Assembly (NCBI GenBank): GCA_944989445.1
Contig: CALYLW010000070.1
Span: 223,307 to 287,306, forward strand
DNA: 64,000 bases
Source: Ampullaceana balthica
Lineage: Eukaryota; Mollusca; Gastropoda; Lymnaeidae
Direction of reading: 5' to 3'
A program made the translations under genes and the position numbers. Position 1 is the stretch's first letter; the number at the start of each line of letters is the position of its first letter. Positions 1 to 9,546 of the stretch are shown one piece after another. The notes beneath the pieces are model-generated. The model was not told the DNA's origin. It searched no databases and was given only the letters and a program-made list of their open reading frames with translations.

Positions 1-900
1 CGGTTATTACTACTGCTGCCCCGCCAGGCATAATTTTATTCGTATTACCATCAACGACATTTTGTCCATTTCTTTCAAGGAATTTGATCATTCTATTGAT
101 GTGGTAAATCTTTTTTCTTTTTCCCTTTTTTATCTCAACATTAAATTTTGACAACACCTTGGTCACTTGATAAGGTCCATCTGAATACAAAGCCAATTTC
201 TTACCCTTTTTTGGCTTTAGAAGTAATACATTGTCTCCCACTTGAATGTCTTTCTCAACTGTATGTCGATCATAGTACATTTTATTCTTAACTGTCTGCT
301 CCAATGTGTTTGCTCGTGCTTTTTCTAACCCTGTTTTTAGTTTATTTCTCAATTCAATAATGTAGTCATAAGTTGTTTTTATCCTATCTGTTGTTCTTTC
401 ACGTGTGAATAGTGTTTTCAATATTGCCATTGGCCCTCTCACCTTCCTGCCGAACATTAACTCATAAGGTGAGATTAATGTGGTTTCATTGGGGACTTCC
501 CTATATGCGAAGAGAACCGACTGTAGTACATTATCCCAGTTTTCTAGTCCTTCCGTAGCTAATTTCCTTAACATCGACTTTAGTGTGCCATTTAACCTTT
601 CCACCATCCCATTAGACTGGGGATGATAAATTGACGAGTGGCTGATATTGATGTTGAGTAGTTTGCACACTTGCACGTACAGGTCAGACGAGAATTGAGG
701 TCCGTTATCTGACAAGATTTCTTCAGGGAAACCCATTCTCGTGAAAATAGAGTATAACGCCTCACATATGTCTTCTGCTGTTACCCTCTTTAATGGTACT
801 GCCTCAGGCCACCTGGTAGCCATATCAATTAATGTTAGGATATACATATTTTTGTTCTTCGTCATTTGTAGGGGTCCGACAATGTCTATTGCTACTTTTT
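1..900 (-). CDS. integrase catalytic core and C-terminal part (pol of element 1, partial)
   Basis: This frame stays open to the left edge of the window. It encodes a retroviral-type integrase core that inserts element cDNA into the genome. The catalytic triad is visible: Asp in the segment IDIVGP, Asp in LSDNGPQF and Glu in NGMVERLNG, with 35 residues between the last two (DD35E). A basic C-terminal part follows, with GPYQV and YHINRMIKFLER, typical of the gypsy integrase tail. The zinc-binding N-terminal part sits in the neighbouring frame at 825-1748; the frame changes near 890-905 in a run of T, by indel or sequence error. RT is not present before this domain. Confidence 0.85.
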
Positions 901-1748
901 TTGAATGGCACCCCAATTATCTGCATGTACCCAAGTTCTATAGGTTTAAATTTGCCCGGAGGCCGAGCCTTCTGACATATCAAGCATGTCTTTACATATT
1001 CAGTGATCTCCTTGTTCATCTTGGGCCAAAAAAACTCTGACGAGATGAGATGTTTTGTCTTTCTGACAGACATATGTCCAGCCAGGACTGACTCATGAGC
1101 GTTTTTGAGAACAATACCTCGGCATTCTGATGGAACGATAAGTTTTTCATCAACTTTATTATTGAATTTGTTAGTAAATACTCTATATAAGTAACCATTT
1201 ATAACTTGGAATGTAATATGTCCCTGTTTTGTATGATCTACGTCATTATTCTTAGCTTTCTCCCAAAATTTGCGTAGCTCTGGGTCAATTGCTTGTTCCT
1301 CTTTCATGTTTATATTCTCCGGTACTGCTGGTATTTTTGTACGGAATTCTTCTGTTGTTACGACATTGTCTACGTCTCTCTTACTTTGTGCCCTTGTTAC
1401 TACATTGCCATAGTGAAGAACCGATTCCTTATTTTCCCCCACATTTCCTATAATGAGATCCGCCACTGGATCGTCGAATAATGCAGCTAAGACTACGCCT
1501 TTTACGTACTTAGTATCAATTTCTATGTATGCTGTTGGATAGTCCAGTACCTTTCCATCTATAAGTTTTAGTTTGTAGCGTCTATCTGTTATCTGGTCTC
1601 TCTTTATCAATTTCTTATTACACCCGATGATGGTACACCCCGTGTCCCTGAGTATGGAAACTTCCTTATCAAATAACTTTCCTTTCTCTAAATATAATTT
1701 TCCCGTGGATTTTCTATGTATGTCTTCTGCTATGTTAATATATTGCAT
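825..1748 (-). CDS. aspartic protease and integrase zinc-binding domain (pol of element 1)
   Basis: A 307-codon frame. Near residues 33-43 is an aspartic protease active site in the form RDTGCTIIGC. Near residues 218-262 is the integrase HHCC domain: H in AHESVLAGH, a second H, then CLICQK with paired cysteines. The two domains are joined directly by about 170 residues with no RT motifs (no YxDD, no RNase H TDHKP), unlike canonical gypsy pol. The last ~25 residues are out of frame relative to the family because of a shift near base 900; the real protein would continue into the integrase core. The upstream gag frame ends at 1830, so expression probably needs frameshifting or a repaired junction. 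Confidence 0.85.
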   Translation of the reverse strand: MQYINIAEDIHRKSTGKLYLEKGKLFDKEVSILRDTGCTIIGCNKKLIKRDQITDRRYKLKLIDGKVLDYPTAYIEIDTKYVKGVVLAALFDDPVADLIIGNVGENKESVLHYGNVVTRAQSKRDVDNVVTTEEFRTKIPAVPENINMKEEQAIDPELRKFWEKAKNNDVDHTKQGHITFQVINGYLYRVFTNKFNNKVDEKLIVPSECRGIVLKNAHESVLAGHMSVRKTKHLISSEFFWPKMNKEITEYVKTCLICQKARPPGKFKPIELGYMQIIGVPFKKSSNRHCRTPTNDEEQKYVYPNIN

Positions 1749-1829
1749 TTCCCTTACAAATGGTCTAACTTTTTTTCTATTACTTCGTTTTGCACCCCCT
1801 CTTCCATTTGCCCCATTTTGAGATTGTAG

Positions 1830-2462
1830 TCATATTGAATCGTTTCTCTGCATGTTTGGAGAGTCTCTCGCGTACTCCCTCTTGTTGTAGCGTGTACCCG
1901 TCTGCCTTCCCTGGTATACTTCTGTTCTAGCCTGTGTCCAAGCATTATTTCCCTGTCGTAGAGGGCAGTTATTTCTCCAATGTCCCTCTCGTCCACATAT
2001 AAAACAAGCCCCTTGTCCCCTTGTTAATCTACCTTCTGCTGACCTCCTTCTAGTTTTGTTTTGACCTCCCCATAGCTCTGCACTCCCGGCCTGAAAAAAT
2101 GTTTTGCTATTTTTGGCCACTGTATCTTGCCCTGTTGATTTGATAGTGTCAATTTGGGTCAGTACACTTTCGCAACTCGTGGGCTTGTTTAATAATACTG
2201 TTTTCACAATCTCGGGATTCATGTTTATTAGTAGCTTATTACGGCACATCAGGTCTCGTAACCCCTCGTACGACTTGTCTGTTCCTGTACTAGCCATCCA
2301 GTTGTCTAAGCTCCTTACTAATTGTGAATGAAATTCCCTAAAATTATCACTCTGTGGCTTAAGGTCATTCCATTTTCCTCTATATCTCTCTGCACTATAT
2401 CCTGCGTGCGTTAACAACAATGACTTGACGGTGTCATATTCATGATATTTTTTTTCTAACAT
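1830..2462 (-). CDS. gag C-terminal part with CCHC zinc knuckle (element 1)
   Basis: Encodes the capsid/nucleocapsid part of gag. It contains a SCAN-like capsid segment (GYSAERYRGKW, then FHSQLVRSLDNWM), as in several gypsy and Gmr1-like gags, followed near residue 152 by a zinc knuckle C-x2-C-x4-H-x4-C in CFICGREGHWRNNC. The first residues overlap the end of the upstream gag frame; homology of the flanks indicates one gag broken by a shift in the T run at about 2448-2456. The protein would form the particle and bind element RNA. Confidence 0.85.
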   Translation of the reverse strand: MLEKKYHEYDTVKSLLLTHAGYSAERYRGKWNDLKPQSDNFREFHSQLVRSLDNWMASTGTDKSYEGLRDLMCRNKLLINMNPEIVKTVLLNKPTSCESVLTQIDTIKSTGQDTVAKNSKTFFQAGSAELWGGQNKTRRRSAEGRLTRGQGACFICGREGHWRNNCPLRQGNNAWTQARTEVYQGRQTGTRYNKREYARDSPNMQRNDSI

Positions 2463-3222
2463 CCTCTGTTAATAAGAATGACTGTAGATCCCCCGTCACT
2501 CGTACCTGTAATTGGGCCAACCACTCTTCTTTGGGCACTCCATTTTGCTGGGCCACGTGTTCAAAATTGTCAATGTATTCGTCCAGATCAGTACATCTGT
2601 CGTACTTTTGTAGGCTTTTCAGCAAGTGATAATTTTTATTTTTGTGCGTTTCGCCTCCTATTCCCTCTTCTTTTTTGTTGCTTTTCATTGCCTCTAATCT
2701 CATTCTCTCTATTTCAATTTCATGAATTCTAATTTCTGCCGCTTCCTTTCTTCTCTTTTCTTCTCGTTCCTCTTCTGCCATTATTCTCTTTTCTTCTCGT
2801 TCCTCTTCTTCCCTTCTAATTTCTGCAGCTTCCTTTCTTCTCTTTTCTTCTCGTTCCTCTTCGGCCATTATTCTCTTTTCTTCTCGTTCCTCTTCTTCCC
2901 TTCTAATTGCTGCCGCTTCCTTTCTTCTCTTTTCTTCTCGTTCCTCTTCTTCCCTTCTAATTTCTGCCGCTTCCTTTCTTCTCTTTTCTTCTCGTTCCTC
3001 TTCTGCCCTTATTCTCTTTTCTTCTCGTTCCTCTTCTGCCCTTGTTCTCTTTTCTTCTCGTTCGTCTTCTGCCTTTCTTATTTGTTCGGCTTCCAATTTT
3101 CGCCATTGCTCTAATACAAATTTATCTAATTCCTGCCCCTCTAACTTTAGGTGTTGTTCTCCCATCGCCCTAAGCTCCGCCATTATTTTATCTATCTCTT
3201 TTATTTTACTTCTAGTTTCCAT
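2440..3222 (-). CDS. gag N-terminal part with long charged coiled coil (element 1)
   Basis: A 260-codon frame starting at the first ATG after the leader. Residues ~45-165 are an extreme Glu/Arg/Lys coiled coil made of repeated blocks such as REEEEREEKR and KRRKEAAEIR, encoded by a DNA minisatellite at about 2740-3075. Residues ~190-260 begin the capsid-like region (YLLKSLQKYDRCTDLDEYI). Element 2 has a shorter block of the same character at the same place, so a coiled coil at the start of gag is a feature of the group here. The plus-strand Phe/Ser-rich ORF across it is a shadow. The frame ends by a shift near 2448-2456. Confidence 0.85.
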   Translation of the reverse strand: METRSKIKEIDKIMAELRAMGEQHLKLEGQELDKFVLEQWRKLEAEQIRKAEDEREEKRTRAEEEREEKRIRAEEEREEKRRKEAAEIRREEEEREEKRRKEAAAIRREEEEREEKRIMAEEEREEKRRKEAAEIRREEEEREEKRIMAEEEREEKRRKEAAEIRIHEIEIERMRLEAMKSNKKEEGIGGETHKNKNYHLLKSLQKYDRCTDLDEYIDNFEHVAQQNGVPKEEWLAQLQVRVTGDLQSFLLTEDVRKKIS

Positions 3223-3540
3223 ATTTTTTTAAAAAAATAGTATTGATTTATTTATTATTCTATATAATATTTTATTTTTTTAAATAAATATTTATTCTCT
3301 TGATTTTTTTATTTAAAAAATTATTTTTTTTTAACTGCAAGCAGAAAATATTATTATTTCAACAACACTTTATACAATTTTTTTTCAATTTAAAAAATAA
3401 CTACTTACGTAACTTGCCTGTTTATAGAACAGAATTCACATCCAAATAACTGTCAATCATAATAACCAAAAGCAGAAGTGTCCAAAATAAAGTAGAGGAG
3501 GCAAGCAAACAGTTCAACGGCTCGATGAATGGACACTACG
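3223..3540 (-). other. AT-rich leader of element 1, no gene seen
   Basis: The stretch between the gag start and the tandem repeat is mostly A/T with long T and A runs; no ORF or motif is evident. It belongs to the untranslated leader of element 1. Confidence 0.5.
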
Positions 3541-4140
3541 GTCACCCACAGCACACTGGAACTGGACAGATCAGATCCACGTTGCGCTGATCCACAGGAA
3601 CACTACAACCACACACTGGATGTGTACAGAACAGGCACACGTTGCGTTGATCTACGGTAGCACCACAATTGCACACTGGATGTGTACATAACAGGTACAC
3701 GTTGCGTTGATCTACGGTAACACCACAACTGCACACTGGATGTGTACAGAACAGCCCTACGTTGCGCTGATCTACAGGAACATCACAACTGCACACTGAA
3801 TGTGTACAGAACAGGCCCACGTTGCGTTGATCTACAGTAACATCACAACTGCACACTGGATGTGTACAGAACAGCCTTACGTTGAGTTGATCTACAGGAA
3901 CATCACAACTGCACACTGGATGTGTACAGAACAGGCCCACGTTGCGTTGATCTACAGGAACATCACGACTGCACACTGGACGTGTACATATCAGGCCCAC
4001 TATGCGTTGATCTACAGGAACATCACAACTGCACACTGGATGTGTACAGAACAGGCCCACGTTGCGTTGATCTACAGGAACATCACGACTGCACACTGGA
4101 CGTGTACTGAACAGGCCCACGTTGCGTTGACGGACTAAAA
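3541..4140 (-). repeat. 60-bp tandem repeat in the leader of element 1 (10 units)
   Basis: Ten consecutive units of exactly 60 bp share the core CACACTGGATGTGTACAG and differ by scattered substitutions; a degenerate further unit follows to about 4220. The array lies between the 5' LTR and gag. Because 60 is a multiple of three, several frames stay open, which produces spurious ORFs on both strands. Element 2 has an unrelated 24-bp array in the same position. Confidence 0.95.
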
Positions 4141-4319
4141 CGGCACCTACACCACTCTGGACGTGGGTAGAACAGACCTACGTTGAAATACTGGAACGCC
4201 ACCGACAGCACGCTCGTCACTGAGCACGGTAGAGCGAACTACGACACTAACCTTGTTTATAGGACGTTCAATGTCTACAAGAGCCTTGAGCTACTTGCTG
4301 CCTCGGTCAACAGATAATC

Positions 4320-4338
4320 CCGGAACGGTAGCCCCCAA
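4320..4338 (-). promoter_or_regulatory. putative primer-binding site (element 1)
   Basis: Immediately inside the LTR the minus strand reads TTGGGGGCTACCG. Element 2 has GTGGGGGCCCACCG at the equivalent place. The shared TGGGGGC block one base after the LTR is where a tRNA 3' end ending in CCA would pair. The tRNA was not identified. Confidence 0.55.
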
Positions 4339-4615
4339 TGTCGAGTTCTAGGGTATTGTTGACTCACAAGGTTTGAACTCAATGAACCAGAACACCATTA
4401 GATGTTTTTATCATTTATTTACAACAGGAATCCTCCAATACATAATCCAACACTGTCGTTCACACACACCAAACTGTCGCTCTAGCCTATCTTCTCCTTA
4501 CGTCATCCTACCCCACACTACGTCATACTAAAACATGTGTTAACAATAGTGCGCACCGGCGCAACATTCTAACATTAACATTACCAAGGCGGGAAAACCC
4601 CATTATACTATAACA
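4339..4615 (-). repeat. 5' LTR of element 1
   Basis: About 277 bp on the minus strand, beginning TGTTATAG and ending CGACA (TG...CA), followed directly by the putative primer-binding site. An AATAAA polyadenylation signal lies at 4414-4419. The second LTR would be outside the window, so boundaries rest on TG/CA ends and comparison with element 2. Confidence 0.65.
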
Positions 4616-4664
4616 ATTCCCTGACAATGGGGTTGTGAGTTTTAATTTCAGTGATAAAGTTATC

Positions 4665-6846
4665 GGGGCTGCAAAAATTAACGATTAATTAATTGATTAA
4701 TCGTTAAATTTTTTAATTGATTAAAATTAAATTGATCGAATAAAATTCGATTAAAATTTAAGAAAACAGTTCTCATATATTTTTTTGTGTTGTATTTATT
4801 AATAATTTATATTTTTTGTTACTTACATACTTTTTCCCTCGTATTATTATTACTTATTTAGACGAACATACGTAAAAAAATGACGACTAATGACAGCACA
4901 GTTAATGTTAAAGCATTTAAGCGGAAACTTAACCAAACATTTTATTTTTTAAGCAAACTACGCATGGAAAAAAATCAGATACAGTAAACCGTGCACCGTT
5001 CCAGAGTACGCGGTACCAAGAAGAAACTTCCATTCCAGTAACAGAATCCTCTCGTGTGGTGAAAACTTAATAACTATCGTTTTCCTATTTTATGCTTTTT
5101 TGTGCAAACAATTCTTTGTGTACCGGCAACCTCTTTTCCTTGTTTAATACTTCAGGATACATCGTCATTAAAATGCGATCATATCTTCTTCTAGAAAATG
5201 TAAAAGCTCTGGTTTGTCTACGTGACTGGCTATAGTGATGCCTACTTGCTTTCTATAAAGTGACTAGCAGTCAGTATACATATTTATGTACATATTTATG
5301 TAATCGCAACTTAGTTGAATTGCGACTTGTTGTCACTTAGTACATATTTCAGTGTAACCTATTGAGAAATAATAAAGGATGCAAATAAAAAGTGTTGTCT
5401 TCCCTATAACATTTATTTAATATTAAATTAAGTTTATACTAAAGTTTTATATATATCAATACATATCGTGGTACTTTTTTTTTAATCCAATATATTATAA
5501 GAACTTTAATTACACAAATTACAGTAATATCGGTAATTGTTTATAAATGATGCTTTGTTTTAAACCGAATGTTAATTACAAGAATCCATATAATTTTTTT
5601 GTATCCTTAATGACTGTTTTAAAAAAAAGTAATTTATATTTATTTTTTAAAAGTTATTTCTTTAGTAACCAGCTACTCATCTATGATTCATTTTTAAATC
5701 CTTTATATTGACTTGTGGTGTCTGTTTGAGCCATTGATTGCCGAAAAAACTTTAGATCAATTTTTAACCCACTTCCTCTTAAGCTAGTGAGCTGAAATTT
5801 TACAGGCAGTTTCGTGCCGATGACAAAAATAATGTATCAAAATGTCAGATCGATCGCAAGTACTGTAATTTAATTATTGAATTTTTAGCTTATTTTTTTT
5901 ATCTCTATGTATCATGCTAATTTTTGAGTAAGTCTGTCGCGGTGCGTATTATATTGAACGACTTTTCCTGTCGCGCAATTAGGTGTGTATTATATTGACA
6001 ATACTTTTTAAAAATATATTCCCGATCGGTGCGCCTTATATTAAACATATTTTACGAGACATAACTAAACGTTTGTATTTTTGGATTGTTTTGCGCTGTG
6101 TATTATAATAAAAATTCTTGTAGTTTTGTCTCCTATATAAAGGATTATAAGTCAAAAACTTGGTTTTTTTACGTTTTTAAAAAAATCTTTTATATTAACT
6201 CGTGGTGTCTGCTTGAAGCCTTGATTGTTTGCCAAAAACAGTTTGGATCGATTTTCAATCCACTTCCTCGTATGCTAGCGAGCTGAAATTTTGCAGCCAG
6301 ACTCGTGCTGATGATAAAAATGATGTATACAAATTTCAGATCAATCGCATTTACTGTATTTTTGTATATTTTTGTATTATATTGAACGACCTTTCATGTC
6401 GCGCAAAAAGATGCGTATTATATTGACAATACTTTTTAAAAATATATTCCGTTTGGTGCGCATTATATTAAACATGTTTTACGAGACATAACTAAAATTT
6501 TGTATTTTTGGATTGAGAAATAACGACAATTTTGGTCTTTTGGATTGTTGTGCGCTGAGTATTATAATTAACATTCTTTTAGTTATGCTTTGTATTTACA
6601 GGATTTATGGTCAAAAACTTTTTTAAAGGTTTTTTTATTTTTATTATTGTAATTGTTTTTCTTCCTTAATTTTGAGAGCCATGGAATTACCGCGACTTAA
6701 CCGATTTGATGCAATAACAAATCATTGACTTAACTGGTTCGCACTGTAGTTGCGTCTATATATATGAGTTATAATTAATCGAGATTAATCGATTAAACTT
6801 TCCCCGATTAATGAAACAATTTTCTTTTAAATTATTACCAGCCCTT
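4665..6846. mobile_element. hAT-type non-autonomous element with AGGGCTG-like ends
   Basis: The left end reads GGGGCTGC followed by AACGATTAAT-rich sequence. The right end is rich in ATTAATCG and finishes with CAGCCCT. The same end sequences bracket a hAT transposase relic at 62227-63960, which supports the hAT assignment. No target-site duplication could be matched. The interior is AT-rich and holds two R1 repeat copies. Confidence 0.5.
5697..6640 (+). repeat. two diverged R1 repeat units in tandem
   Basis: R1 is an interspersed repeat of about 500 bp defined here. It starts AAATCCTTTATATTAACTC (degenerate at 5697 and 6186), has an internal GATCGATCGCA(T) block, several GGTGCGCATTATATT-like blocks, and ends near ATAAAGGATTTATAG. 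Both units are old copies with many substitutions. Confidence 0.6.
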
Positions 6847-9350
6847 AAAATAATAAATTTCAATGTTTTTATTAAATTCCATACAAACAGTAGAAGTATT
6901 TCAATTATCTTTACTATTGCACATACACGTTTTTTTCTCTTTAAATTTTATTTATAAACAAAAATATTTTGATTAAAAATAATTATATGTATCTTTTCAA
7001 TATTACTTTAAATTATCAATAAAATTAAAGAACTTAAAAAGTATTTAAAAATCGATTTTAATATAAATTATGTCAATTGTTTGTTTTGGCTATATTATGA
7101 GAAAAACAGAAAGCATGCATACTTTTTCTTTAAAATTCAAACTAAATATTCTTAATATTCAGCAAATTAGTTATGTTTATTTTAATTCTTTTCAAAAAGT
7201 TATTGGGCTGGTGAGTTGTGTATGTTTTGTTCAATGTGTTGTTGTTCGTGTATTTTTGAAGTATTTGTTTCGTTGATGATCTGTCGGCACAGCTGTTGAG
7301 AAATAAAATATATGTAAACAATATTGGCTTGATAAAAGAAACTTTTCAAGAGAAGAATAAAAATGTGAATGTCCAATTTAGTGCATTCAAGGAAAGAGAA
7401 AAATGACAGTGCTTAAAGAAGGACAGTTAGGTTTTATTATAGAGCGAGAGACTAATAGAGAGATAAATGAAGACAATTGAAGCGATAGAAGAAAGACATA
7501 GAGAAAGGAATTCACTGTATTAGTTTTTATTTTGAAAACAAGAAAAATGGTTATTCAGTGCAAAGATACTGAATGAATGAGATCCACCAAAATACTTTAG
7601 ATCGGCATGTGTTTCAATCAGCGGCGCTACTGTAGAATTTAGTTATGATCAAGAAATCCCAACCAGTGAAGAATTAATTCTGACATATTTAACATATTTA
7701 ATGTTTTATTCTCATTGTTCTTTCAATATGAACACTATTTTATATTTGAAATTTTGACAAAGAAATGCATTTGTATATTTATCGACTTTTGTTACATGTT
7801 TATAATGAATGGCTCTCAATATCAGAAAAGATCAATGATTGAGCATACAATTTTGTTTTAAAGAATAAGTCACAATCTTAACCTTACTCCTAACTACCGA
7901 CAGCTTTTCCTAAACATATTGGATTTAACCGTTTATTTCATTGACGTAAAATTTTAAACTGTTGCAAAGCTACTTGTAATATGTGTCCAGCTGTACTTGT
8001 AATGCTAATTCTGGCCCTACACAGTGTTCCGATTATATAGTCTTTGTAAATAAGATGATGCATGATTAAATGAATTAGATATTGACTTTATAAAGAAAGG
8101 ATATCGTCCTCGTGTAATTTTGTTTTTGCTTATATGAAGATAATGTTCTACAAAGCTACTAAATTTGTATGTGCACTTCATCTCATGCTAATAGTCACCG
8201 AGAGCGCTTCCATGCAAACTTGTGCATATCAATGAGAAATGATAATTATTTCAACCATAGTATCGCACAGTATTTAAAATACAAATGCAGAATGACATGA
8301 ATATAACCCTTTGTATATTTGTAGTACTTTTAATAACTTTGTGCTTGAAACCCAAATGTTTCACTTTGTAATACAGGTATTTTCCTAAACGTACAGAAAA
8401 TTAAAATATATTTAAAACTACGCTTTAAAAGTGCACATCATATACTGATTGAATTTTTCGCCTGTTATTTTAAAAATAATTATTCAAATGATGGGATCAT
8501 GTTTTTAGCTTTACTTGTCGTCATTCTATTAGTTACTGTTACATTATGAAAGAGGGATAAACTATAAATAGGGTGACACAAAGAAATGGGAACCTTTAAA
8601 GAACCAAGAAAACCAATCGTTTTTGGGAATAAAACAAAACAATTAAAAACATAAATGGAGTTTATCATGTTTTGAAGTTTATCATGAAATATATATGGGG
8701 CGTGTTAATCGATGGGTTACATTTCAGCTCTTATTACGAAAGGTTTTGCATCCTCAGCGTTTTATTGGATAACTATTAATGAATATATATTCTGTTTTAA
8801 AAAAAACTTTAAAAAAGCAATTTATACTTTAAGCAATAATCGAAATACTTGAATATATATTTTCTTTTTAAAAAATCTTTAAAAAAGCAATTTATACTTT
8901 AAGCAATAATCGAAATACTTGAATAAAAATAATATTTTCATTCAAACCTTTCAAAGAAGGTGTATTATACAAGATAAATATGTAAAGAATTTGAATACTT
9001 TTAACTTTAAAAAATAATGATAAAGAATTAAAGGAGTTTAATTTATGATAAAAGTATTTTATAGACAATTAAAACAGAATAGATAAGATAAATATTTTGA
9101 CATTTCTCTAACATTCTCAAAAAATATAAACTTTTAAAATAAGTAGCGATAAAATTGAATGTTGCATTTTTTTCTCATTTTTGATTTAATGAGTGCATAA
9201 AAAATCAAAAACTTATATTAAAAAAATAAAATCACGCCGTAGTCCTTATAGAGCCAAAAATATATTATTTGTTCTTAAGAGTACATTAGCACACGTATAG
9301 CCAAATTGCCTTGTGAAGTTACATTTAATGCATATATTATTAGGTGTTAT
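6847..9350. other. AT-rich stretch with no recognisable gene; 3' flank or UTR of the host gene
   Basis: No ORF with recognisable similarity was found on either strand. Because it lies downstream of the host gene's TAA at 9351, its right part may include the 3' UTR; ATTAAA signals occur on the minus strand near 9184 and 9323. It contains a short tandem duplication at 8779-8930. Confidence 0.5.
8779..8930. repeat. two-copy tandem duplication of ~72 bp
   Basis: The block ending AAGCAATAATCGAAATACTT occurs twice in a row with a few differences in the A/T run at its start. Confidence 0.85.
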
Positions 9351-9546
9351 TTATGCATTTAACTGCAAAGGTATACATTCATGATTCACACAATCCGGGA
9401 AAAATATCTGAACGTCTTGTGCATCATATTTCAGTTTTAAGTTGAATTGATCTGTAAGTGCCTCTTGGATATTGAAATCAATAAAGTCATTCACAGTCAA
9501 ATAACTTTGAGAGCCCTGAATTTCTTTCATCAGTTCCAAAAAAAAT
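9351..9546 (-). CDS. host gene exon G (terminal, with stop)
   Basis: Begins after a CTAAACAG acceptor and completes an Arg codon split with exon F. It encodes 64 residues ([18 protein letters not shown]... to PLQLNA) and ends in TAA at 9351-9353. The segment is soluble and acidic with two cysteines near the end (DCVNHEC). An 8-T run at its start is consistent with the frame. Confidence 0.8.

Larger units (their letters stand above)
1..4615 (-). mobile_element. Gmr1-like Ty3/gypsy LTR retrotransposon, 5' part (element 1)
   Basis: Read on the minus strand, the element runs 5' LTR (4339-4615), primer-binding region, long leader with tandem repeats, gag (3222-1830), protease (from about 1748), then an integrase that runs open through the left window edge. 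No reverse transcriptase lies between protease and integrase: the DTG protease motif and the HHCC zinc-binding motif share one 307-codon frame. Known Gmr1-like elements place RT and RNase H after integrase, so RT is expected left of base 1. Two frame breaks both fall in homopolymer T runs, so this copy may be young. Family assignment is inference from domain order; domain calls are read directly. Confidence 0.85.

Noticed and set aside
2722..3114. Plus-strand Phe/Ser/Leu-rich ORF resembling a membrane protein
   Set aside because: Antisense shadow of the Glu/Arg/Lys coiled-coil region of gag.
3542..4138. Long ORFs with Cys/Pro/Val-rich repeats on both strands
   Set aside because: They are produced by a 60-bp tandem repeat whose period is a multiple of three; the array lies in an LTR-element leader, and several frames are open at once.
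3541..4140. Regular repeats that could suggest a CRISPR array
   Set aside because: Units are contiguous with no unique spacers, in a eukaryotic retrotransposon leader.
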